A stretch of DNA of 64,000 nt from positions 33,393-97,392 of the forward strand of contig CAWGAE010000031.1 of NCBI GenBank assembly GCA_963820395.1. Reading direction: 5' to 3'. The notes beneath the pieces were generated by a model. It did not search any database, was not told the DNA's origin, and saw nothing but the letters and a program-made list of their open reading frames with translations. Below are positions 44,708 to 54,670 of this stretch, piece after piece. The translations under genes and the position numbers were made by a program. The DNA comes from DATFVJ01 sp963820395. GTDB taxonomy: Bacteria > Actinomycetota > Actinomycetes > Streptosporangiales > Streptosporangiaceae. Positions within the stretch are counted from its first letter, which is position 1. Every line of letters begins with the position of its first letter.

Positions 44708-47700
44708 ATGGCCAAGCTCAGCATTGTGGTGCCAATCTTCAACGTCGAAGAGTTCCTCGAAGAGTCGCTTGCGTCGATCGCCCGGCAGACGATGCGGGAC
44801 CTTGAAGTCATCATGGTGGACGACGGCTCAACGGATGGCAGCGCGGTCATCGCCAAGTCGTTCGCTGCCCATGATCCCCGGTTCCGGCTGCTCCAGCAGC
44901 AGAACCAGGGCCCGGGCCCGGCGCGCAACGAGGGCGTGCGCAGCGCCGCAGGCAGGTATCTCGCGTTCGTTGACGGCGACGACCTGCTGGACCCGCAGGC
45001 GTACGAGGTGCTGGTCGGCTCGCTGGACAGGTCGGGTTCCGACATCGCCTGTGGCGGTGTCCGCAGGCTCCTTCCTGGCGGCGTCGGCCCGTCCTATCTG
45101 CACGAGGAGCCGTTCCGCGAGACGTTGCGACGTACGCATGTCTCCCGGCGGCCTGCCCTGCTGCGGGACCGGACCGTGTGGAACAAGGTGTTCCGCCGCT
45201 CGTTCTGGGATTCGCACGGCTTGACCTTCGCCGCGGGCTTCTATGAGGACGTACCGGTTGCGTTGCGCGCGCACGTCCTGGCGTCGTCGGTGGATGTGTT
45301 CCGTGACGTGGTGTATTGCTGGCGGGCCCGGCAGGCCGGCCCGCTATCCACTACCCAGCAGGCCACGGAGCTGCCCAACATCGAGGAGAGGATGCGGGCG
45401 GTAGGGGATTTCGGTGCTTTCCTCGCCGCGACCGCCCCGCGGCTCAAGCCGCTCTACGACCGGTCCGTGCTCAACTCCGATCTCGTCATCCTGATGCGAG
45501 CGTACGAGCTCGCAAGCGAAGCGGAGCGCGAGCGCCTTGCCGAGCTAGCCGCTCGTTACCTGCGCACTGTCGACGAATCGGGGTACGAACAGGTCTCCGC
45601 GGCCCGGCGGTTGAGCTACTACCTGCTTAGGAACCAGAAGACTGCCGAGCTACTCGAGGTGCTGCGATACTGGCGCCGCGGCTTCGGCCTGGAAACGCCG
45701 GTAGCGCGAAGCGGCGGGTCGCCGCCCCGCTGGTACGCCTGCTACCCATTTTTTCGCGACGCCGCCCTCGGAATTCCCGACGAGGTCTACGACGTCACGG
45801 CCGAGATGACTTTGACCGCAGGCCTCGACGTGGTCAGCTGGCGGGGTGGAAGGCTTCGCATCGAGGGCTTTGCGTACATCAGGAGGCTCAGCGCCTCTCC
45901 TGCCGAGTGCCAGATCCGCGTGATGCTGCGCAACAGCAGGCTGCGGCGGACCATCTGGCTGCCGGTCCAGCGGATGTGCCGGCCCGACGTCACCGCGCGA
46001 TCGGAGCAGGCCGTCGCCTGCTACGACTGGTCCGGGTTCGCGGTTGAGGTCAATCCGCGGCGCCTTGCCACCCTCGGTGCGATCTGGCGGGCATCGAGCT
46101 GGGAACTTCGGGTCGAGGTAAGCGGTGGTGGCCTGCGGCGCGAAGGGCCCATCAACACGGTCGCGGCCGGGTCGCCGCAGTGGCCCGAGGGCCGGTGGGT
46201 CACCGGCAACGTCTGGGTCCAGCCGGCGGCCGAGCATGATGGCCGGTTCTTCATCCGCGGCCGTCCGGTCCGCGCATTCGTCACTAGCTGCCAGGTCAGT
46301 GGCGATGCGATACAGATCGAGGGCTGGACAACGTCAAGGCTGTCATCCGGTGCGACCGTGGTGATCTCACCGCGCAAAGGCGGCGCGGCGCCGCTCCGGG
46401 TCGCTGCGGATCGGGCAGCGGGTCCGGTCGGCCGCCGCGGCAGCAGCGGTCGCGCATGTTTCCGCGCCCTGATACCCGCGGCATCGCTGGTGGACACCGC
46501 GATGGGCGGCAGCGCCAGCGACCGGGCGACACCCGGTCAGGACGAGATCACCTGGGACCTGTCCCTGGCTCCAGGTGACGGCAGCGCCGCTGTGCGGCTA
46601 GCCATCGCTCCCGGCGCGGCAGGTGCGCGCGTACGTGACGGCGGAGGGGAAGTCACCGCCTTCGCGACCCAGTTCGGCTACCTCTCGATGCTGGAGCGGA
46701 CCAGGCGCCCGGTGGTCACGCATGTGCAGTGGACGGGCGACCAGCGGCTGATCCTCCGCGGGGATTACCCGGACCCGCTGCCGCCCGAAGAGCTGTTGCT
46801 GCGCCACAGCGAGTCAGGCAATACCCACATTGTTCCGCTGGCTTGGGAGAACGGCACGTTCACGGCGGAGTTCGCACCGGGCAGGATGCCGAATATAGCT
46901 GGCCAGTTGCCGCTGGCCAGCGGCAACTGGAACCTGCTCGCGCGGTTCGGCAACCGCGAGGAGGTCGCGGTGACGGCGGCCCGCGTGCTGCTGCCAAGCC
47001 TGCCCGGCTTCCACGGCACTGGCACCCACGAGATCGAACTGCAGCCGTACCGCACCGATGCGCTCAGGCTCAGGGTCCGGACGGCCATCGGGGACGACGA
47101 ACGGGGCCGCTACGCGCTGCGTCGGCTGGCGGGGCACGACTACCCTCGCGCACTCGCGCGCCCGCTGCGCGACCTGGCTGTCTTCGACAGCTTCAGCGGC
47201 CAGCACTACTCGTGCAACCCGGGTGCGATCCATGCCCGGCTACGGCAGGTGCGGCCGGACCTGGACTGCGCGTGGGTGAGCCGCGACGGGCAGGTCAGCG
47301 TGCCGGACGGCGAGCGGGTCGTGCTCGCGGACAGCCGTGACCACTTCGAAGCGCTGGCACGGGCCCGCTACGTGATCTTCAACGATGCACTGCCCGCCTG
47401 GTTCAGGAAGCGAGATGGCCAATTGTGCCTCCAGACCTGGCATGGCACCCCGCTCAAGCGCATCGGCCTCGACATTGAACGGCCGCAATTCCCGACCGGC
47501 CTGATCTATCCAGATGTGCTCCGTAACGAGGTCGCCAGCTGGGACGTGCTGCTCTCGCCGAACAGGTTCAGCACGCCGATCTTCCGCCGCGCCTTCGATT
47601 TCCGGGGGGAAATCATGGAGAGCGGATACCCACGCAACGACCTGCTGCACGACAGCACCGGGCAGCAGCAGCGCATCGCGGGCATCAGGAAGCGGCTCGG

Positions 47701-48256
47701 CCTTCCCCTGGGCAAGCGCGTTGTGCTTTACGCGCCGACCTGGCGCGATGACTCCTTCCAGGACGGGCGTTATCGGTTCGATGTGCAACTCGACCTCGAG
47801 GTCGCAGGGCGTGCACTCGGCGGCGACCACATCCTCCTGCTCCGCCTGCACACCAAGGTCCGCGGCGGCCCGCTCCGCCGCCCGCAAGGCCCGGGTGTGC
47901 TCGATGTAAGCGGTTACCCGGACATCGCCGACCTCTACCTGATCAGCGACGTGCTGATCACCGACTATTCGTCCGCGATGTTCGACTTCGCAGGCACCGG
48001 GCGTCCCATGCTGTTCTTCACCTACGATCTTGAGCGCTATCGCGACCAGCTGCGCGGCTTCTATTTCGATTTCGAGGCCGAGGCGCCTGGCCCGTTGCTG
48101 CGCACAAGTGATGAGGTCGTTGGCGCGCTCCGCGACATCGACCAGACTGCTCGGTCATACCAGCCGGCCTACGAGGCATTCAGCGCGAAATTCTGCGCCC
48201 TTGACGATGGCTGGGCCGCCGCGCGCGTGGTGGACCGCGTGCTGGCCGGGCCGTAG
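44708..48256 (+). CDS. GT2 glycosyltransferase fused to TagF-like glycerophosphotransferase
   Basis: 1182 residues. The first 330 are a GT2 transferase (KLSIVVPIFNVEEFLEESLA, DDGSTD, FVDGDDLLDP, ending RLSYYLLRNQKT). The last 380 are a CDP-glycerol glycerophosphotransferase domain (VFNDALPAWF-like region, QTWHGTPLKRIG, SGYPRNDLL, YAPTWRDD, ITDYSSAMFDFA). Between them are about 450 residues of β-rich sequence without recognised motif. Such fusions build teichoic-acid-like or sugar-phosphate surface polymers at the membrane. ATG 44708; monocistronic, convergent with the next GT2 gene. Confidence 0.87.
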   Translation: MAKLSIVVPIFNVEEFLEESLASIARQTMRDLEVIMVDDGSTDGSAVIAKSFAAHDPRFRLLQQQNQGPGPARNEGVRSAAGRYLAFVDGDDLLDPQAYEVLVGSLDRSGSDIACGGVRRLLPGGVGPSYLHEEPFRETLRRTHVSRRPALLRDRTVWNKVFRRSFWDSHGLTFAAGFYEDVPVALRAHVLASSVDVFRDVVYCWRARQAGPLSTTQQATELPNIEERMRAVGDFGAFLAATAPRLKPLYDRSVLNSDLVILMRAYELASEAERERLAELAARYLRTVDESGYEQVSAARRLSYYLLRNQKTAELLEVLRYWRRGFGLETPVARSGGSPPRWYACYPFFRDAALGIPDEVYDVTAEMTLTAGLDVVSWRGGRLRIEGFAYIRRLSASPAECQIRVMLRNSRLRRTIWLPVQRMCRPDVTARSEQAVACYDWSGFAVEVNPRRLATLGAIWRASSWELRVEVSGGGLRREGPINTVAAGSPQWPEGRWVTGNVWVQPAAEHDGRFFIRGRPVRAFVTSCQVSGDAIQIEGWTTSRLSSGATVVISPRKGGAAPLRVAADRAAGPVGRRGSSGRACFRALIPAASLVDTAMGGSASDRATPGQDEITWDLSLAPGDGSAAVRLAIAPGAAGARVRDGGGEVTAFATQFGYLSMLERTRRPVVTHVQWTGDQRLILRGDYPDPLPPEELLLRHSESGNTHIVPLAWENGTFTAEFAPGRMPNIAGQLPLASGNWNLLARFGNREEVAVTAARVLLPSLPGFHGTGTHEIELQPYRTDALRLRVRTAIGDDERGRYALRRLAGHDYPRALARPLRDLAVFDSFSGQHYSCNPGAIHARLRQVRPDLDCAWVSRDGQVSVPDGERVVLADSRDHFEALARARYVIFNDALPAWFRKRDGQLCLQTWHGTPLKRIGLDIERPQFPTGLIYPDVLRNEVASWDVLLSPNRFSTPIFRRAFDFRGEIMESGYPRNDLLHDSTGQQQRIAGIRKRLGLPLGKRVVLYAPTWRDDSFQDGRYRFDVQLDLEVAGRALGGDHILLLRLHTKVRGGPLRRPQGPGVLDVSGYPDIADLYLISDVLITDYSSAMFDFAGTGRPMLFFTYDLERYRDQLRGFYFDFEAEAPGPLLRTSDEVVGALRDIDQTARSYQPAYEAFSAKFCALDDGWAAARVVDRVLAGP

Positions 48257-48278
48257 GCCCCGGCGGGACCGCGCTGGT

Positions 48279-49295
48279 TCAGAGCAGCTTTCGGGCGACG
48301 CGCCAGTAGCCGCTCATGACCGCGTTAAAGATGCTGACTCCGGGCGGCGCCGCGACGTTCGCCGGATCGAAACGCGCGGTGACGCGGTCGAAGATCACCG
48401 AGTCGGGAACGACCCGCTCATTCTGGATCAAATCCCGGCGCGACCGGAGCCAGGCGCGGTGCTGCAGGAGCCACCGCCAGCCGCGTAGCTTCGCCCCGCC
48501 CCAGCCGCCGGCGATGGCTGCGCCGAACATGAGCATCTCGGTGAGGAACAGCATCGGCGCGAGTACCAGCAGGCTGCGCCGCTGGTACGTGGTGAGCAGC
48601 AGGATCTCGCGGTTACGTTCCAGCAGATAGAGCTTTCGCTCATTGCGCGAGAACTCGTAATGGTGCCGGACGACAGCATCGGGCACGTACTCGACCGTCA
48701 GGCCCTGCTGCCAGAGCCGCAAGCTCAATTCGGTGTCTTCGCAGTACGCGAAGTATTCCTCGGCGAACCCACCCAGGTCCTCCCACTGGCGCCGGCGGAT
48801 CACGAAGCAGCAGCCGGATCCCGCCATGACGCTGCGCCGTTCGGCGTGCCGTGCGGCCGGCTCGCCGAAACCGCCTGCCCATGAAAGGCCGGCAAAATGC
48901 AGCGGGTTACCCGAGCTGTTGATCAATCCGGGCGAGTCGGCGAGCCGGATGGATCCCATTGCGAGCCCTACCGCGGGCTCGGCGGCCACATCGACCAGCC
49001 GCGCGAGCGCCTCCGTCGCCACCACCGCGTCCGAGTTGACGAACGCGAGATACTCTCCTGTTGCTTCGGCAGCCCCGCGGACGCAGCCCCCTGCGTACCC
49101 TGTGTTGGCGTCGGGCGTGATCACTCGTACTCCGGTCAGCCCCTTGATCCGGTCGATGGCGTCTGAGGTGCAGCCGTTGTCGACCACGATGACGTTGAGG
49201 TCAACACCGCTGGACCTGAGCACGGCGCGGACGGCGTCCGCGAGCCACGGCTCGCCGCCGTAGGCAAGCATGACCGCCGTCACCGTCGCCGTCAT
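48279..49295 (-). CDS. GT2 glycosyltransferase (rhamnosyl/galactofuranosyltransferase-like)
   Basis: 338 residues: GT2 core with VIVVDNGCTSD, NTGYAGGCVRGA, FVNSDAVV (DxD variant NSDA), the catalytic YCEDTELSLRLW and a C-terminal amphipathic/hydrophobic segment. This is the WbbL/GlfT1-like layout. ATG overlaps the flippase stop (ATGA), so it is last in the operon rmlB-DUF2304-DPM-flippase-GT2. With RmlB present the donor could be dTDP-rhamnose, but rmlC/rmlD are not in the window. Confidence 0.85.
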   Translation of the reverse strand: MTATVTAVMLAYGGEPWLADAVRAVLRSSGVDLNVIVVDNGCTSDAIDRIKGLTGVRVITPDANTGYAGGCVRGAAEATGEYLAFVNSDAVVATEALARLVDVAAEPAVGLAMGSIRLADSPGLINSSGNPLHFAGLSWAGGFGEPAARHAERRSVMAGSGCCFVIRRRQWEDLGGFAEEYFAYCEDTELSLRLWQQGLTVEYVPDAVVRHHYEFSRNERKLYLLERNREILLLTTYQRRSLLVLAPMLFLTEMLMFGAAIAGGWGGAKLRGWRWLLQHRAWLRSRRDLIQNERVVPDSVIFDRVTARFDPANVAAPPGVSIFNAVMSGYWRVARKLL

Positions 49296-50611
49296 TCACT
49301 GCCTCCGCTGGACAGCGCCGCTGTGACGCGCCCGTCAGCCGGTGGCGGGGGCTGCCGGAGCCTGGCCAGGCGGAACCCGAGCGCGACCGCCAGCCCGAGC
49401 GCGACGGTCAGCGAACTGAGTGCGTAGGCGGCCTCCACCCGGAGCTTGACGGTGCCTGGTGCCATCGTGATGACGGCGAGCACGAGGGTCCCGGCGATCC
49501 ACGCAAGCAACTGGTCACGGTGGCGGGACAGCGCCATGGTGCTCTGGCCCAGAACCATCGCGATCATGTAGAGCAGGGTCCCGCACGCGAGCAAGGCAAA
49601 GTCCCCGGAGCCGAGGACCGGATGGACGCCGAACAGCAGCGGGACCAGGCGGGGCCCGACGATCACCACGGGCAGCCCGCAGGCGAGGCCCAGGGCGATC
49701 ACGATCGCGTTACCGCGGATCACGAGCTGCCGGTAGCGTGCCTGGTCGCCTGCCGCGATGGCGCCGGCGAGGCCCGGCAGCAGGGATGCCTGCAGCGACG
49801 CGAAGACGAACAACGGCACCCGCGCAAGCACCATGGCGGCCAGCAGTGCGCCGACCACAGCGGGATCGCCTGGCGAGAGCAGCTTCACGTTGATGACCGC
49901 GATGTTCACGACCAGCTGTGCGAGCAATGTCGAGGCGATGAGCAGGCCAAGCCCCCGGCACAGCTGACGCCACCTGATGGGCGGCCCCGGCCGCAGGTCC
50001 GCGACTGCCGGGCCGACCGTGAGGACCGCTGACATCAGCGGCGCGGCCGTCAGGATCAGCCCGAACAGCAGCGGCGAGTGGCTTCCCGCCGCGGCGAGGG
50101 CGACCGCGAAAAAGATGCGCAGCGCGCCGTCCAGCCCGAGCTGGGTGCCGTAGGCCTTGAACCTTCCCATTCCGGCGAGCACGCCGCGGCTCACCGAGAC
50201 GACGGCAAGCGCCGCGAACGCGGTCGCAAGCGCCCCGACCATCCCGATGTCGCCGTCGAAGAGCCAGTCGGCTAGCGGCCGGGCCGCCGCCGCTAGCGGA
50301 ACCAGCGTCACGGCGAGAATGCCGCCGGCCAGCAGGGTGCCCCGGCGCACGACCGGGGTGATGCCCGCACCGGTCGCCGCGCGCGCGGCGACGTGCCGGA
50401 TGAGTTCCTGCTCGACCGGGAAAAACAGGCCAAGGCCGAGGAAGAAGACGATCGACCACAGCACCGCCACGGTTGCCATGCCGCTTGTGCTAAGGCTGTG
50501 GCCGGCGATCGCGAGGTGGGCGTACGAACCAGCGCCGAGCACTACCAAGCCGGCCCCCACCAGGAGTGTTCCGGTTGGAAGCACTCCCAGTGCCTTTGCC
50601 AGGAGCTTCAT
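49292..50611 (-). CDS. Polysaccharide flippase-like membrane protein (MOP superfamily)
   Basis: 439 residues with 12 or more hydrophobic helices and few charged loops, arranged like Wzx/MATE-type oligosaccharide exporters (ALGVLPTGTLLVGAGLVVLG at the start; LGLACGLPVVIVGPRLVPLLFG later). It probably flips a lipid-linked oligosaccharide. Start overlaps the DPM-like stop by 4 bp and its stop overlaps the GT2 ATG. Confidence 0.8.
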   Translation of the reverse strand: MKLLAKALGVLPTGTLLVGAGLVVLGAGSYAHLAIAGHSLSTSGMATVAVLWSIVFFLGLGLFFPVEQELIRHVAARAATGAGITPVVRRGTLLAGGILAVTLVPLAAAARPLADWLFDGDIGMVGALATAFAALAVVSVSRGVLAGMGRFKAYGTQLGLDGALRIFFAVALAAAGSHSPLLFGLILTAAPLMSAVLTVGPAVADLRPGPPIRWRQLCRGLGLLIASTLLAQLVVNIAVINVKLLSPGDPAVVGALLAAMVLARVPLFVFASLQASLLPGLAGAIAAGDQARYRQLVIRGNAIVIALGLACGLPVVIVGPRLVPLLFGVHPVLGSGDFALLACGTLLYMIAMVLGQSTMALSRHRDQLLAWIAGTLVLAVITMAPGTVKLRVEAAYALSSLTVALGLAVALGFRLARLRQPPPPADGRVTAALSSGGSE

Positions 50612-51309
50612 CGGCGGGTGAGTGCCAGGAGCAGAGCGAAGAAGGCCCGGCCCAGATAGATCAGGGACTTTGTCGGCGAGTGGCTGGGCGTCCCCGCGAA
50701 CCTGGGCCGCATGGCAACAGGGACCTGGCGCACGGGGTACCCAAGGCGGATCACCCGGACCAGGGTCTCGATTGTGTCACCCAGGTACTCCACCGGGTAC
50801 CAGTCCGCGAACAGCTCGATCAAAGTCCGGTCGCAGGCACGGAAACCCGACGTCGTGTCGGTCAGCTTGCAGCCAGCCATCCGAGACAGCACAAACGAGA
50901 GCATGATCATCGACCAGCGCCTGGGTCCGCTGACGCGATAGCCGCCTTCGCCCGCGAAGCGCGAACCGATCACGAGGGATGCCTCCTGCAGCCCGTCGAC
51001 GAGCTTCGGCACATATCTCGGATCGTGCTGGCCATCCGCGTCGATCTGAACCGCGACGTCATAGCCGGCGCTGCGCGCGTACCGGTAACCGAGGCGCATC
51101 GCGCCGCCGACGCCCAGGTTGTAGGGCAGGCTGGCCACCGTCGCGCCAGCCTCGCGCGCGATGCTGGCAGTGTCGTCGGTTGCCCCGTCGTCGACGACGA
51201 GGACGTCGACCTCCGGCAGTTCACCCCGGATCTCACGGACCACGTCGCCGATCGTGCCGGCCTCGTTCCAGGCCGGCACGATGATCAGCACACGGCTGCT
51301 GTTCGTCAC
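50608..51309 (-). CDS. Dolichyl/polyprenyl-phosphate glycosyltransferase-like GT2
   Basis: 233 residues from GTG 51309, which overlaps the DUF2304 stop (GTGA). DPM-type motifs: RVLIIVPAWNEAGTI, VLVVDDGATDDT, AVQIDADGQHDP (DxD) and GSRFAGEGG, SGFRACDR. Such enzymes load a sugar onto polyprenyl phosphate at the inner membrane face for use by GT-C transferases such as the membrane proteins encoded nearby. The following gene is a DUF2304 partner, the usual pairing. Confidence 0.9.
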   Translation of the reverse strand: MTNSSRVLIIVPAWNEAGTIGDVVREIRGELPEVDVLVVDDGATDDTASIAREAGATVASLPYNLGVGGAMRLGYRYARSAGYDVAVQIDADGQHDPRYVPKLVDGLQEASLVIGSRFAGEGGYRVSGPRRWSMIMLSFVLSRMAGCKLTDTTSGFRACDRTLIELFADWYPVEYLGDTIETLVRVIRLGYPVRQVPVAMRPRFAGTPSHSPTKSLIYLGRAFFALLLALTRR

Positions 51310-51653
51310 TCGATCGGCTCCCGTTCCGTAAGCTTCGCACGGATCAGTGCGATCTCCTCGGCGAGTGTGCGGGTCTTCTCCTCCAGCCGGCTCGCCTCCC
51401 AGCTCAGATGGATGCACACCACCAGCAGGAAGATGATGCCAAAGAAGAGCACGAGGCTTACGCCCGACACCACGCCGACCAGCAAGGCCAGCGAATTGAG
51501 CAAACGCGGGAAGAAACCGAGGACCAGCACGACCAGTCCGACGCTCATCCAGAGAATTGCGTACTTCTCCCGTAGTTGCCTGCGCCGCACGAGTTCAAAG
51601 ATGACCCCGAGCAACACTAGGGCGGTAACGGCGGTAAGGGCGGTAAGTCTCAT
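51306..51653 (-). CDS. DUF2304 family small membrane protein
   Basis: 115 residues from ATG 51653, overlapping the rmlB stop (ATGA). Three hydrophobic helices (LTALTAVTALVLLGVIFELV, LWMSVGLVVLVLGFF, SLVLFFGIIFLLVVCIHL) and a C-terminal coiled coil (EASRLEEKTRTLAEEIALI). DUF2304 proteins normally sit next to DPM-like GT2 enzymes, as here, and probably support them. Confidence 0.88.
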   Translation of the reverse strand: MRLTALTAVTALVLLGVIFELVRRRQLREKYAILWMSVGLVVLVLGFFPRLLNSLALLVGVVSGVSLVLFFGIIFLLVVCIHLSWEASRLEEKTRTLAEEIALIRAKLTEREPIE

Positions 51654-52654
51654 CGTGCCCCGCTTTTGCTCTCGGTGAATGCCCGGGCCTTCAGCGGCTC
51701 CCACCAGGACCGGTTGGCGCGGTACCAGGCGACGGTCGCCGCTATCCCATCGTCAAACGCAACTCGTGGTGCGTAGCCCAGCTCTTCTTGGATCTTGGCG
51801 ATGCCGAGCGAGTAGCGGCGGTCATGGCCCTTGCGATCGGTGACGTGCTCGACCATTTCCCAGCCGGCTCCGCAAGCCTCGAGCAGCCGCGCGGTGAGCT
51901 CCTTGTTCGTCAGCTCGGTGCCGCCGCCGATGTGGTAGACGCCGCCCGCCCGCCCGCACCGCAGCACGAGCTGGATGCCCAGGCAGTGGTCCGACACGTG
52001 TACCCAGTCGCGGATATTCCCGCCGTCCCCGTACAGCGGGACCCGCAGGCCATCGAGCAGGTTGGTGACGAACAGCGGGATTACCTTCTCGGGGAACTGG
52101 TAAGGCCCGTAGTTGTTCGAACACCTCGTGACCACGATGTCGATGCCGTAAGTGCGATGGTAAGCCAAGGCGAGCAGATCCGAGGCCGCCTTAGACGCTG
52201 AATACGGCGAATTCGGCGCCAGGCATGAGTCCTCCGTCCAGGCGCCGGTCTCGATCGACCCGTATACCTCGTCGGTCGAGACGTGCAGGAACCGGCCGAC
52301 CGCGTGCCGTCTGGCGGCGTCCAGCAGCACCTGCGTGCCGAGCACGTTCGTGGTGATGAAGGGGGCCGCGGTCTCGATCGAGCGGTCGACATGCGACTCC
52401 GCAGCGAAGTGCACGATCGCGTCGTGACCGGCGACGACCTCGTCGACGAGGCGCGAGTCGCAGACATCGCCCTCGACGAACCGGTACCCGGGGTGAGTCG
52501 CGACCGGGGCGAGATTCTCCAGGTTGCCGGAGTACGCCAGCTTGTCGAGCACGGTTACCCGCACGTCGCCCGAATCCGGCAAATTACCGGAAAGCATGGC
52601 CCGCACGTACTGCGAGCCAATGAATCCAGCTGCACCCGTGACCAGGATTCTCAT
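51650..52654 (-). CDS. rmlB: dTDP-glucose 4,6-dehydratase
   Basis: 334-residue SDR enzyme making dTDP-4-keto-6-deoxyglucose. Motifs: GAAGFIGSQYVRAML, HFAAESHVDRSI, STDEVYGS (Thr-Asp-Glu catalytic set) and YSASKAASD (YxxxK). The frame opens at 52840 but homology starts at the ATG 52654. First gene of the leftward operon; the divergent membrane protein starts about 340 bp away. rmlA, rmlC and rmlD are absent from the window. Confidence 0.93.
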   Translation of the reverse strand: MRILVTGAAGFIGSQYVRAMLSGNLPDSGDVRVTVLDKLAYSGNLENLAPVATHPGYRFVEGDVCDSRLVDEVVAGHDAIVHFAAESHVDRSIETAAPFITTNVLGTQVLLDAARRHAVGRFLHVSTDEVYGSIETGAWTEDSCLAPNSPYSASKAASDLLALAYHRTYGIDIVVTRCSNNYGPYQFPEKVIPLFVTNLLDGLRVPLYGDGGNIRDWVHVSDHCLGIQLVLRCGRAGGVYHIGGGTELTNKELTARLLEACGAGWEMVEHVTDRKGHDRRYSLGIAKIQEELGYAPRVAFDDGIAATVAWYRANRSWWEPLKARAFTESKSGAR

Positions 52655-52997
52655 GGCGACGCGAGTATACCGGGCATAGCGGGGGTAGATCGAAATTTCA
52701 GCCGACGTCGGGAGGCCCAGCCGGCGCCGGAGACTCTGCAGAGCCCTTCCGGGGGACGGGGGGACGGGCCGGTAGCCGCGCAGGGTGCGGGATGATCCCT
52801 GGCCGGCGTCCGGCTTCGATCCGGGGATCGTTGCCGTCACTATGACCTTGTCTGCGGCATCTGTGCGGAGCCGCGTGAGCTAATCGGTATCCTGCTGATT
52901 CATGTCGCGCTGGAGCGGCGGCCCGACCCTTGTTGAGTTCGCGGGCTTGAGCCCTGCCGCGTGCCCTCCGGCACGCTGACAGTGACGAGGGAGGCCC
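52655..52997. other. Divergent promoter region between rmlB and the first membrane paralogue
   Basis: About 340 bp. It holds the 12-mer described at 52878-52889; otherwise no clear element. Confidence 0.45.
52878..52889 (+). promoter_or_regulatory. Shared 12-mer upstream of membrane paralogue 1
   Basis: AGCTAATCGGTA, identical to 55534-55545 and at a similar distance (108 nt here, 91 nt there) from the start of each paralogue. Candidate promoter or operator element; could also be left from the duplication. Confidence 0.4.
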
Positions 52998-54566
52998 ATG
53001 TCCGTCCATGACACGGCCGGGGCGGCTGGCCGCGCCGAGCCGCCCGGGGAGCGGGTGACTGAGCCCGCGCGGGAGGTGGCGGGTGCGCCGCTGGCGGCCC
53101 GCAGCCGCCCTTTCTGGGCTGGCGTGGTGCCGCGCGTGCCGCCGCGGCGGCGGCTGCCGCTGGCGGTCTATGCGGCCTGCCAGGTGATCTTCCTGTTCTG
53201 GTGGGCGGCCTTCTATCCCGGGCTGGTGAGTTACGACTCAGTTACCTATCTGCTGCATGTGACGACCGGGCCATGGGTGAACAACCACTCGGTGCTGTAC
53301 GACTCGCTAGTGTGGCTGAGCCTGCACGCGACCAGCGGCCTGGCCCTGCTCACGCTGGCGCAGACGGTGGCGATGTCGGCGGCGCTGGCCTACACGGTCG
53401 TGGCGTTCCGACGGCTGGGGGTGCCGGGGCGGTGGACGGCGGTGGCGGCGGTCGTGGTGGCGGCGCTGCCCCCGATCGGCACGTTCATCGTGTTCGTCTG
53501 GAAGGACGTGGCGTTCTCGATTTGCGCCTACCTGGTGGTGCCGACGCTCGCGCACCTGCTTTCGCTGCGCGGCCGCGCCGGCTGGCGCATGGACCGGCGG
53601 GTGAACCGCCTGATCGCCGCCATTGGGCTGGAACTGCTTGGAATGTGCCTTTTCCGGCAGGACGGGTTCCTGGCGGTGACACTCGCGGCGGTCGCGCTGG
53701 TGGTCCTGCTGGCCGGGATGCGGGCCAGGCTGGCCGCCGCGGCGGCGGCGGCGGTCTGCGTCACGTTCGTGCTGAACTTTTCCGTGTATCCGGCCGTGGG
53801 CGTCCAGCGGGCGGATACATCGCTCGCGCTCGGCCCGGCCTACGCGGACATCGCCGTCGCCTATGCGCAGCGGCCATGGAGTTTCACCACCGCCGATCGG
53901 AAGCTGATGGCGCGGGTCGCGCCGCTGGCCGCGTGGAAAGCGACAGCGAACTGCTACGACTCGGACTGGACGACGAGCCACATCCCTGACTTCGACACGA
54001 ACGCGACCAGGGTAAGCGGCCAGCTTTTCTCGCTGTGGCTGCGGGTACTCGGGCGCTCACCGGATCTGGTGCTCGGCGCCCGCATCTGCCGCGGCTCCAT
54101 CGCCTGGAGCGTCTTCCAGGGCCCGAGCCGGCTCGAGGCGCAAACCTTGATAGCGGGTCTCCCGTTGCCGAAGGGAAACTGGCAGCGTATCGAGCACAAT
54201 CCTTACCGCCGCGCGGTGCTATCCCGCCCGCTTGCCGTGACGGCGAACAAGGCGGGGACCTTCCTGTGGAGCGTCAGCAGGACGCGCCAGTTCAATTGGC
54301 TGCTGTGGCGGGCTCCGTTCTGGTGCTATCTGTGCTACCTGATGGTCTTCGCCTTCGCCCGCACGCGGCGGAACTGGGCGCTGCTGTCGCTCGCATCGAT
54401 CGTGGTCGGCCAGCAGCTGGCGGTTCTGGCCGACAACCCGGCGCAGTTGTTCCGGTACATGGTCAGCCCGATCGTCATCGGGATCATGCTGATGCCCTTG
54501 TTCTTCGCGCGGGGGCGGGCCGTGCCCGCCGGGGCGACGCCGGAAACCCTGACGCCGGGCGGGTGA
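52998..54566 (+). CDS. Polytopic membrane protein (DUF6020-like), paralogue 1
   Basis: 522 residues with about nine TM helices. The first loop reads YPGLVSYDSVTYLLHVTTGP followed by HSVLYDSLVWLSLH, the acidic first loop of GT-C-like transferases; a later loop has LGPAYADIAVAYAQRP and NCYDSD. It resembles DUF6020-type proteins, presumed polyprenyl-phosphate-sugar users. Strongly similar to the protein at 55637 over nearly its whole length. A short duplication of its 3' end lies just downstream. Confidence 0.72.
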   Translation: MSVHDTAGAAGRAEPPGERVTEPAREVAGAPLAARSRPFWAGVVPRVPPRRRLPLAVYAACQVIFLFWWAAFYPGLVSYDSVTYLLHVTTGPWVNNHSVLYDSLVWLSLHATSGLALLTLAQTVAMSAALAYTVVAFRRLGVPGRWTAVAAVVVAALPPIGTFIVFVWKDVAFSICAYLVVPTLAHLLSLRGRAGWRMDRRVNRLIAAIGLELLGMCLFRQDGFLAVTLAAVALVVLLAGMRARLAAAAAAAVCVTFVLNFSVYPAVGVQRADTSLALGPAYADIAVAYAQRPWSFTTADRKLMARVAPLAAWKATANCYDSDWTTSHIPDFDTNATRVSGQLFSLWLRVLGRSPDLVLGARICRGSIAWSVFQGPSRLEAQTLIAGLPLPKGNWQRIEHNPYRRAVLSRPLAVTANKAGTFLWSVSRTRQFNWLLWRAPFWCYLCYLMVFAFARTRRNWALLSLASIVVGQQLAVLADNPAQLFRYMVSPIVIGIMLMPLFFARGRAVPAGATPETLTPGG

Positions 54567-54670
54567 CGCCCCGTTCCCGGGGGCCCAGCGGCTCTGCGAG
54601 GCGGTCGTGCCCGCCGGGGCGACGCCGGAACGCTGACGCCGGGCGGGTGACGCCCCTTTCCCCGGGAGAC
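54521..54670. repeat. Imperfect 65-bp direct duplication at the 3' end of paralogue 1
   Basis: The last 46 bp of the gene plus about 20 bp (from 54521) reappear from 54606 to 54670 with few changes, including the sequence around the stop codon. Confidence 0.75.
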
